A stretch of 7,417 nt of DNA from an uncultured Bifidobacterium sp. (GTDB lineage Bacteria > Actinomycetota > Actinomycetes > Actinomycetales > Bifidobacteriaceae): the NCBI GenBank assembly GCA_937876495.1, contig CALEGL010000336.1, positions 1 through 7,417 of the forward strand, given 5' to 3'. Both the position numbers and the translations under genes were made by a program. The notes under the pieces were generated by a model. The model was not told the DNA's origin. It was given only the letters and a program-made list of their open reading frames with translations, and searched no databases. Every line of letters starts with the position of its first letter. Position 1 is the stretch's first letter. Below are positions 1 to 5,091 of the stretch, piece after piece.

Positions 1-89
1 AAGCGCACCGCGGACTCCGTCACCGTCATCGTCACCTTGGCGACCGGAGCCGCCAGACTCACCTCTTCGAATCCCTGAAGGACTGCCAT
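1..89 (-). CDS. 5' end of an unidentified protein (partial)
   Basis: Only the first 29 codons lie in the window; the gene runs off the left edge. The protein begins MAVLQGFEEVSLAAPVAKV and continues with alternating Val/Thr residues, suggesting beta strands. The ATG is preceded by AAGGGAAATAT, a usable purine-rich ribosome binding site, and a GATAAT hexamer lies 35 nt upstream. Third positions are mostly G or C after the first few codons, as expected for a real gene in this genome. There is no stop in frame and no signal peptide or membrane segment in the visible part. I do not recognise the family. It has the same orientation as the peptide-import operon but is separated from it by 508 bp, so it is probably a separate transcription unit. 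Confidence 0.45.
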   Translation of the reverse strand, partial: MAVLQGFEEVSLAAPVAKVTMTVTESAVR

Positions 90-123
90 ATATTTCCCTT
101 TCATTCATTCATTACCCTAGAAA

Positions 124-129
124 ATTATC
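124..129 (-). promoter_or_regulatory. Candidate -10 element for the left-edge gene
   Basis: On the minus strand the hexamer GATAAT matches the sigma-70 -10 consensus at five of six positions. It would start transcription about 27 nt upstream of the ATG at 89. No good -35 hexamer sits 16-18 nt further upstream (GATTTA at 17 nt is poor). The surrounding DNA is AT-rich, which fits a promoter, but the call rests on one hexamer. Confidence 0.3.
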
Positions 130-264
130 ATCGGCGCAATCCGGTATAAATCGCATTCACCGTCGTCGTGGTTTCAATCCTTGAATCAATCGATGCGTCA
201 TGACATCAGCGTTCATCATAGCAACCAATCGATGATTAGGTCGAGAAAAACCTCATAGATTGAC

Positions 265-279
265 TGACGAACATCGTCA
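265..279. promoter_or_regulatory. Perfect inverted repeat, possible operator
   Basis: TGACGA-ACA-TCGTCA is a perfect 6-bp inverted repeat with a 3-bp spacer, the geometry of many dimeric helix-turn-helix operators. It lies about 136 bp upstream of the candidate -10 of the left-edge gene and well downstream of the operon's last stop. I do not recognise it as the consensus of a specific regulator. A dyad of this size can arise by chance in a region this long. Confidence 0.25.
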
Positions 280-401
280 CCACACTGCACAATACCCCGG
301 ATGGAATCCCGTTCATCACCTGTCATCCGAATGCAATCTAAGTGTGTTCCTCTTGGGGATTAAAAGGATTCAACAGGGAAACCATCTGCGCGATGAAACG
401 C

Positions 402-431
402 ATCGAGAGCATGGGTGAAACATGCCTCGAT
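402..431. other. Hairpin with one bulged A in the gap after the operon
   Basis: On the plus strand ATCGAG-A-GCATG pairs with CATGCCTCGAT around the 7-nt loop GGTGAAA. This gives 11 base pairs with a single bulged A. It lies 167 nt beyond the last stop of the minus-strand operon. Neither strand shows a U-run after the stem, so it is not a canonical intrinsic terminator. It could stabilise the operon's 3' end, mark a U-poor terminator of the kind seen in high-GC genomes, or belong to a small RNA. The structure is clear; the role is not. Confidence 0.4.
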
Positions 432-501
432 CTCGAAAAACATCCTTCATCGGCGTTCCCACCCTTCGACCACCGTCCATGACGGAACCTGATTCGGTCG
501 T

Positions 502-526
502 GGGATGACGCGCACGGGATGACGCG
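502..526. repeat. Short tandem repeat, 14-bp period
   Basis: GGGATGACGCG occurs at 502-512 and again at 516-526, giving a unit GGGATGACGCGCAC present about 1.8 times. It lies between the operon's end and the hairpin at 402-431. Two copies are too few to suggest an origin, a CRISPR array or a VNTR locus. Confidence 0.5.
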
Positions 527-597
527 ACGGAAAAGCATGAATCACCGGACGGCGGCGCATATTCCGTGAGCGAATAGCCGCACGGATCCCCGGCCGT

Positions 598-1584
598 CTA
601 CGAGCGCGCGACGGGGAAGGCGAGCAGCGCCTGCGCCGAACGAGGATGGTCATAATGAATCATGAGGTCGACGTCATCCACCCTGATGGGAAGCCGATAG
701 GCGTCCACGGCGGTCTCCCCGGCGACCTCGTCGAACCACGGGTCGTCGATGACCAGGGTGTTCCGCGAAAAGTCGCAGCCCACGACCGTGACCCAGTGCG
801 GGCACACCGTCCCGTGCATGGCGTTTTCGTCGATGAGGACCATCGCGACGTATCCACGCCGCACGACGTCGGCGACGTCACCGGCGCCGAAGGCACCCAC
901 GGACACCGGGCACCCGAGTCGATGGGCTTCGCATTCGAACGCCGTCTGGACATCACGGGCGAGACGCCCATCAAGAATCCCCCACCGTCCCTCGGGATCG
1001 AGGACGGGACCGGTGCGCGAGACGCGGATATGGGGCACGACGCCCCGCCTCGCCGCCGCCACCGCAAGTCCGTAGGGGTCGCAGGCGACCCCGAGGGTGG
1101 CCTCGCGCCAGATGGCAATCTCCTCGTCGCGTGTCCTGGCCGCGGGCCGGCCCGACGCCCGCAAAGCGTCAAGAAGCGCCACGGGGCCGCAGGTGAACAG
1201 GGTGGTCTGCCGCTGATGCCGCTTCTCGGCATGGCTCCGATCATCGTCCAGGGAGCGAGCGGGGACCTCGACGCCGAGGTCATTCGCCACCTTCAGCGCG
1301 AAATCCTCACGGGACCTGGCCTCGGCATGGTCGACAAGACCCGTCCAGAGAAGCGGGTCACCTTCCAGGGCGCACAACGTCTGCTGGGCGGTGTGGGCAC
1401 GATGCCGCCCGACCAGCGAGGCATGGCGGCCACGCGGGTCGTCGGCGTCATAGGCGATGTAGACGTCGCACCGAAGCCGTCCATCGGCCCGGTGAACCGC
1501 CTCAAGACCCGCAGGCCCCACCATCCACATGACCCGAGGATCGGCGACCCGCTCCGGCGGGACGTCGAGAAAACGCACGTCCAT
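598..1584 (-). CDS. Cytoplasmic C39-like cysteine peptidase (PF11814/DUF3335 type)
   Basis: This 328-residue protein is likely a papain-fold cysteine peptidase. The C39 active-site pattern is complete: oxyanion Gln126 six residues before nucleophile Cys132 (QTTLFTCGP), His263 in PHWVTVVG, and Asp280/Asp281 in IDDPW. Between them, EIAIWREAT (155-163) and the Asp-Pro-Tyr-Gly-Leu stretch (169-173) fit the Peptidase_C39-like family PF11814 as I remember it. In proteobacteria that family is often fused to a GNAT acetyltransferase; here residues 1 to about 115 form a different region I do not recognise. There is no signal peptide, membrane segment or ABC domain, so it is not a bacteriocin-exporter C39 domain and should act in the cytoplasm. 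It starts 2 nt after the ATPase stop, with GGAGGG 6 nt before the ATG, so it is the last gene of the peptide-import operon. I infer that it processes the imported peptide; cleavage itself is unproven, and a transferase or hydrolase role is possible. Confidence 0.8.
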   Translation of the reverse strand: MDVRFLDVPPERVADPRVMWMVGPAGLEAVHRADGRLRCDVYIAYDADDPRGRHASLVGRHRAHTAQQTLCALEGDPLLWTGLVDHAEARSREDFALKVANDLGVEVPARSLDDDRSHAEKRHQRQTTLFTCGPVALLDALRASGRPAARTRDEEIAIWREATLGVACDPYGLAVAAARRGVVPHIRVSRTGPVLDPEGRWGILDGRLARDVQTAFECEAHRLGCPVSVGAFGAGDVADVVRRGYVAMVLIDENAMHGTVCPHWVTVVGCDFSRNTLVIDDPWFDEVAGETAVDAYRLPIRVDDVDLMIHYDHPRSAQALLAFPVARS

Positions 1585-1586
1585 GG

Positions 1587-3179
1587 CTAGCCCTCCGACC
1601 CCGTAGGCCCGACGGACGATTCGCCGCGGTCCGCGCGGGGGTCGTGCGGCATCGCGGCGACCAGGGCCCTGACGTAGGCGTTCGTCGATCGGTCCATCAC
1701 GTCGGCGGTCGTTCCCGATTCCACGACCACGCCGGCACGCATGACCATGATCCGGTCCGCAATCCTGCGCACGACATCGAGGTCATGGGAGATGAACAGT
1801 ATCGCCAGGCCGAGGTCGTCACGAAGCCGGAGCATGGTGTCGAGCACCTGGACGCGGATGGCGGCATCCAGCGCCGTGACGGCCTCGTCGGCGACGAGAA
1901 GATCGGGCTCGGGAGCCAGTGCGCGGGCGACCGCCACGCGCTGGCACTGCCCTCCGGACAGCGTTCCGGGTTTGCGATCGAGCAGGTCCTCGGCAGCCGC
2001 ATCCAGCCCGACCTCGGCGAGCAGCCTGCGCATGGCCGCGTCATTCGCGGGCTTTCCGCAGACATGAAGCGCCTCGTGAAGCGACTGGGCCACGGTCATG
2101 GTGGGATTCAGCGACCCGAAGGGGTTCTGGAACACCAGCTGCGCGCGGTCACGCGACCAGGGGAGCTCGCCGCCGTCAGGCCCGAGGTATGCGACGTCAC
2201 CGGAATCGGGCTTCTCCAGACCGACGAGGCACCGAGCCACGGTCGACTTGCCGGAGCCTGACGCTCCGACCACGCCGAGGATCTCCCAGCGTCGCACTTC
2301 CAGCGACACGTCGCGCACCGCGGGCTCGGATGCACCGGGATAGGTCTTGACAAGATGCCGCGCACGGACGATGACACGCCCGCCATCCTGGGCCACGCCC
2401 GCATGACCGACGCCCCGATGCACACGGGCTCCCAGCAGCCGCCGTGTGTAGTCGGACCGGGGATGCAGCACGACGTCATCGCGGCTTGCCTCCTCCACGA
2501 CGAGCCCGTCATGGAACACGGCGATGTCGGCGGCATGCTCCGCCGCCAGAGCCAGGTCGCGGGTGATGAAAATCAGGGACATGTGGTGGGAGACGCCCAG
2601 ATCCCGCAGCAGCCGGAGCACGCCCTCCTGGGTCTGCGCGTCCAGCGCGGTCGTCGGTTCGTCGGCGATAAGCACGCGCGGCCCGGGAGCGACGGCGGCG
2701 GCAATCGCCACGCGCTGCCGCATCCCTCCGGACAGCTCATGCGGATATGCGGAGTACACGTCCGGCGACAGCCCCACGTCTCTGAGGAGTCGTCTGGCCT
2801 GGTCGGCCCGGTCCCTCTTCGGAAGGCCCGAGCCGGAGCAGATCTGCCGCCCACAGGTGGCCAGGGGGTTGAGGGAGGAGAACGGATCCTGGGGAAGCCA
2901 GACGATCCCCCGTCCGCGGATCGGCCTCCAGACGGCTTCGCCCGCCGAAAGGTCGACCACCCGTCCGTCAAGCTCATACTCCCCCGACATCGCCGAGTCA
3001 CGGGGAAGGAGCCCGCACAGCGCCTTCGCGGTCACCGACTTGCCGGATCCGGATTCGCCGACCACCGCCAGGGTGGTCTCCGGACGCAGCGTGAGATCCA
3101 CGCCATGGATGATCTCCCGGGGGCCGATCGCCACGCGCAGACCGCGCACCCGAAGCGCCGCATCCTCCGCTTCGCTCAT
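1587..3179 (-). CDS. Fused two-domain ATPase of a peptide ABC importer
   Basis: This protein powers import and joins the equivalents of DppD and DppF in one 530-residue chain. Domain 1 has Walker A GESGSGKS (41-48), Q-loop Gln97, signature LSGGM (149-153) and Walker B VLIADE (169-174). Domain 2 has Walker A GASGSGKS (305-312), Gln351, signature LSGGQ (407-411), Walker B LLVADE (427-432) and switch His465 (FISHD). In domain 1 the switch position is Arg207 (FITRD, codon CGC), so that site may hydrolyse ATP poorly. Domain 2 also has DEAVTALD where DEPxSALD is usual. The segment after HPRSDYTRRLL (239-249) is short, so the usual oligopeptide C-terminal extension of domain 1 is essentially missing. 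The ATG overlaps the upstream permease stop by 4 bp and follows the purine run AAGGGGGAGAT. Family assignment is secure; the substrate is unknown, and nickel or opine importers share this fold. Confidence 0.95.
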   Translation of the reverse strand: MSEAEDAALRVRGLRVAIGPREIIHGVDLTLRPETTLAVVGESGSGKSVTAKALCGLLPRDSAMSGEYELDGRVVDLSAGEAVWRPIRGRGIVWLPQDPFSSLNPLATCGRQICSGSGLPKRDRADQARRLLRDVGLSPDVYSAYPHELSGGMRQRVAIAAAVAPGPRVLIADEPTTALDAQTQEGVLRLLRDLGVSHHMSLIFITRDLALAAEHAADIAVFHDGLVVEEASRDDVVLHPRSDYTRRLLGARVHRGVGHAGVAQDGGRVIVRARHLVKTYPGASEPAVRDVSLEVRRWEILGVVGASGSGKSTVARCLVGLEKPDSGDVAYLGPDGGELPWSRDRAQLVFQNPFGSLNPTMTVAQSLHEALHVCGKPANDAAMRRLLAEVGLDAAAEDLLDRKPGTLSGGQCQRVAVARALAPEPDLLVADEAVTALDAAIRVQVLDTMLRLRDDLGLAILFISHDLDVVRRIADRIMVMRAGVVVESGTTADVMDRSTNAYVRALVAAMPHDPRADRGESSVGPTGSEG

Positions 3180-4009
3180 ATCTCCCCCTTCATGCCGCGT
3201 TCGGTGATCCAGTCACCGACGACGTTGAAGGCCACCGAGGTGAGGATGATGGCCACTCCGGGGGCGACGGCGGCCATCGGATTGCTGAAGAGCAGCTCAC
3301 GCGCGTCGGAGAGCTGACGTCCCCAGTCGGCGTCCTGCGGGGAGACGCCCAGACCGAGGAAGGACAGAGAGGACAGGGAGATGAGGGCGTTCGCCATCTC
3401 GAGGAAGACCTCGGCCCCAATCAGAGGACGAATCACCGGAAGCAGATGTCGCCCAGCGATGCGCATCGGGCCGAGCTCGAGAAGCCGTGCTGCATCCAGA
3501 TAGGAGTCGTGCAGATGGGCGAGGACGCCGGAGCGCACGAGACGAATCTCATACGGCGAATACAGGATGACGAACACGAGGACGTTCGCCCAGTATCCGC
3601 CGCCTATGACGCCGGCCACGACGATGGCGATGAGCAGAGTGGGCAGGGACAGCATGACCTCCACCACGCGGGAGATCAGCCAGTCGACCCAGCCCCCCAG
3701 CCAGGCCGCGGCAGTCCCCAGGACCAGCCCGACGGCCATCGCACCGCAGGAGATCATCACCGGTCCGGCAAGCGCCGTGCGGCTTCCAGCCAGCGTCAGC
3801 AGAAGCACGTCCCTCCCCAGGGCATCAGTCCCCCACGCATGTCCCTGCGTACCGGGGGCGGCGGAGGACAGCAGGAGGTTCTGGTTCAGCCCCGCGCTGC
3901 TGAGCGAGGGAACAAGCGCAAGGACGGCCACGGCGGCCAGCACGAGGAAGGACAGAACGACGGCCACTGGACGCAGGGCGAGCCGACGGGTCGGAAGCAT
4001 ATGCCTCAT
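3176..4009 (-). CDS. Peptide ABC importer permease, DppC/OppC-like
   Basis: This is the second membrane subunit of the importer, 277 residues, a normal length. An N-terminal membrane segment (about 12-34) is followed by the DppC hallmark GTDALGRDV (60-68). Further segments lie near 79-104, 113-137, 140-158, 196-219 and 247-268. The cytoplasmic EAA loop that docks on the ATPase is visible as DAARLLELGPMRIAGRHLLP (172-191), with the conserved Gly180. LSFLGLGV followed by DWG and LSDAR (215-236) is typical of the family. The chosen ATG overlaps the upstream permease stop in an ATGA, preceded by GGTGAG at 5 nt; a second ATG at codon 4 (4000) is an alternative start with GAGG just upstream. The stop overlaps the ATPase start by 4 bp, implying translational coupling. 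Confidence 0.95.
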   Translation of the reverse strand: MRHMLPTRRLALRPVAVVLSFLVLAAVAVLALVPSLSSAGLNQNLLLSSAAPGTQGHAWGTDALGRDVLLLTLAGSRTALAGPVMISCGAMAVGLVLGTAAAWLGGWVDWLISRVVEVMLSLPTLLIAIVVAGVIGGGYWANVLVFVILYSPYEIRLVRSGVLAHLHDSYLDAARLLELGPMRIAGRHLLPVIRPLIGAEVFLEMANALISLSSLSFLGLGVSPQDADWGRQLSDARELLFSNPMAAVAPGVAIILTSVAFNVVGDWITERGMKGEI

Positions 4010-5019
4010 GCGGTCTCACCAGCCTCCGCCGCCGCATGCGCGGTCGGCGCGAGTCCGTCGCCGGAACGACGCCGGTGGCGCGTGCGCAGACGGGGGTCGA
4101 TGAGAACGGCCAGGAAATCGACGATGGCCGTGGAGACGCAGATGATCGTCGCCATGATCAGGGTGATGGCCTGGACGACCGGGATGTCCTTGAAGGTGAC
4201 GGACTCCTGCAGCAGCGTTCCGAGACCTCCGATGGAGAAGGTGGCCTCGACGACCACCGTCCCGGACACCAGGGACGCGATGAGCAGCCCCGAGGAGGTG
4301 ACGATGGGAAGGGCGGCGTTGCGCAGCTGGGCGAGAACGATGGTATGGCGCGGAACCCCCCGCGAAAGGGCGAACAACGTGTAGTCGGAATCGATCTGAC
4401 GGATCAGGGACGCACGCGAGATCTTGATGACCACGGCGAACAGCCCGATGGACAGTGTGAACGCGGGAAGCACGAGGTGCCAGACGGCATCGATGAAGGA
4501 GCCGGAACCGAGTCCGTAGATGGGGAACCATCCGAGCTCCACGGACAGCACGTAGAGCAGCAACAGCCCTACGGCGAAGCTCGGCGCCCCCAGACCTGCC
4601 ACTGCGAGCGCGGTGATGGTCCCATCCTGCCAGCGTCCACGGTGCCGGGCGGAGACGATTCCCAGGGGGATTCCCACAAGAAGCGCGATGACGAGTGCCA
4701 TGAGGGCGAGCGTCAGGGTGATCCACGCCCTCTGGCCAATCATCTCGGTGACGGGAAGACTCGTACGGATGGAGACGCCGAGATTCCCGTGCAGGACGTC
4801 CCCCAGCCAGTAGGCGTACTGCCTCCACAGCGGCTGGTCAAGATGGTACTGGGCGCGGACGGCGGCAAGCTGACTGGCACTGACCTTCCGTGCGCCGGCG
4901 AGCGTGCGCGCAGGGTCACCGGAGGTCATGTAAAGCAGGCTGAAGGTGAGAATCGACAGGACGAACAGCAACAGCACAAGGGTGCCAATGCGCCGAGCGA
5001 GGTCAGTGACTGCTCTCAT
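4006..5019 (-). CDS. Peptide ABC importer permease, DppB/OppB-like
   Basis: This is the first membrane subunit of the importer, 337 residues. Membrane segments are visible near 11-31, 99-123, 134-160, 178-200, 240-258 and 282-307. Family landmarks are a periplasm-facing stretch with SGDPA (33-37) and LGVSI (80-84), an EAA loop with DYTLFALSRGV (212-222) and LRNAALPIVT (232-241), then FSIGGLG (261-267) and IDPRLR (307-312). After IDPRLR there is a basic, then Ala-rich tail of about 25 residues, longer than in many homologues and probably cytoplasmic. The ATG has AGGCGG 5 nt upstream. It lies 72 nt after the binding-protein stop and overlaps the next permease by 4 bp. The motifs are specific to the peptide/nickel importer family, but the substrate cannot be read from them. 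Confidence 0.95.
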   Translation of the reverse strand: MRAVTDLARRIGTLVLLLFVLSILTFSLLYMTSGDPARTLAGARKVSASQLAAVRAQYHLDQPLWRQYAYWLGDVLHGNLGVSIRTSLPVTEMIGQRAWITLTLALMALVIALLVGIPLGIVSARHRGRWQDGTITALAVAGLGAPSFAVGLLLLYVLSVELGWFPIYGLGSGSFIDAVWHLVLPAFTLSIGLFAVVIKISRASLIRQIDSDYTLFALSRGVPRHTIVLAQLRNAALPIVTSSGLLIASLVSGTVVVEATFSIGGLGTLLQESVTFKDIPVVQAITLIMATIICVSTAIVDFLAVLIDPRLRTRHRRRSGDGLAPTAHAAAEAGETA

Positions 5020-5054
5020 GCGGACCGCCTGTTTCCCATGCCCTCAATGATGAC

Positions 5055-5089
5055 GGTCCGTCCGGACGCGCCAACCCCCGACGGAGACC
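5055..5089 (-). promoter_or_regulatory. Hairpin between binding-protein and permease genes
   Basis: In the minus-strand transcript GGTC-tc-CGTC (5089-5080) can pair with GACGGACC (5062-5055). This gives eight base pairs, a 2-nt bulge and a 17-nt loop. The palindrome CGTCCGGACG (5059-5068) offers a competing fold. There is no U-run, so it is not a strong terminator. Such structures after binding-protein genes often protect the upstream mRNA or reduce read-through, so that binding protein outnumbers permease. That role is inferred here from position only. Confidence 0.4.
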
Positions 5090-5091
5090 GA

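Larger units (their letters stand above)
90..597. other. AT-richer intergenic region without a convincing gene
   Basis: This 508-bp stretch separates the end of the peptide-import operon from the left-edge gene. Positions 181-240 contain 25 G/C of 60 by hand count, against 41 of 60 in a coding sample (2161-2220). Short open frames exist on the minus strand (538-338 and 653-447), but they lack a ribosome binding site, codon bias and recognisable motifs. What can be seen: a candidate -10 element at 124-129, two copies of CAATCGATG 39 bp apart (187-195 and 226-234), the 8-bp palindrome GTCATGAC (197-204), a perfect spaced dyad (265-279), a bulged hairpin (402-431), and a 14-bp tandem repeat (502-526). 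No tRNA, CRISPR array or mobile element was seen. Confidence 0.6.

Noticed and set aside
187..234. Two CAATCGATG copies considered as the start of a CRISPR array or attachment sites
   Set aside because: Only two 9-bp copies, no further spacing pattern, and no integrase or cas gene in the window.
301..363. Plus-strand 20-codon micro-ORF starting at ATG 301
   Set aside because: No ribosome binding site and no feature separating it from chance.
338..538. Minus-strand 66-codon frame considered as a small peptide or RiPP precursor after the peptidase gene
   Set aside because: No clear ribosome binding site, no codon bias, no leader-core organisation, and it includes the hairpin at 402-431.
563..586. 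Small hairpin TCCGTG/CACGGA just after the peptidase stop, considered as the operon terminator
   Set aside because: Only six base pairs with a 12-nt loop and no U-run; too weak to call.
447..653. Minus-strand 68-codon Arg-rich frame
   Set aside because: It overlaps the 3' end of the peptidase gene in another frame and has the composition of a shadow.
646..1590. Plus-strand open frame of 314 codons opposite the peptidase gene
   Set aside because: The minus strand carries the complete C39 active-site pattern and a good ribosome binding site; the plus frame has neither.
2355..3317. Plus-strand open frame of 320 codons opposite the ATPase gene
   Set aside because: It is an antisense shadow of clear Walker A/B-containing coding sequence and has no recognisable motif.
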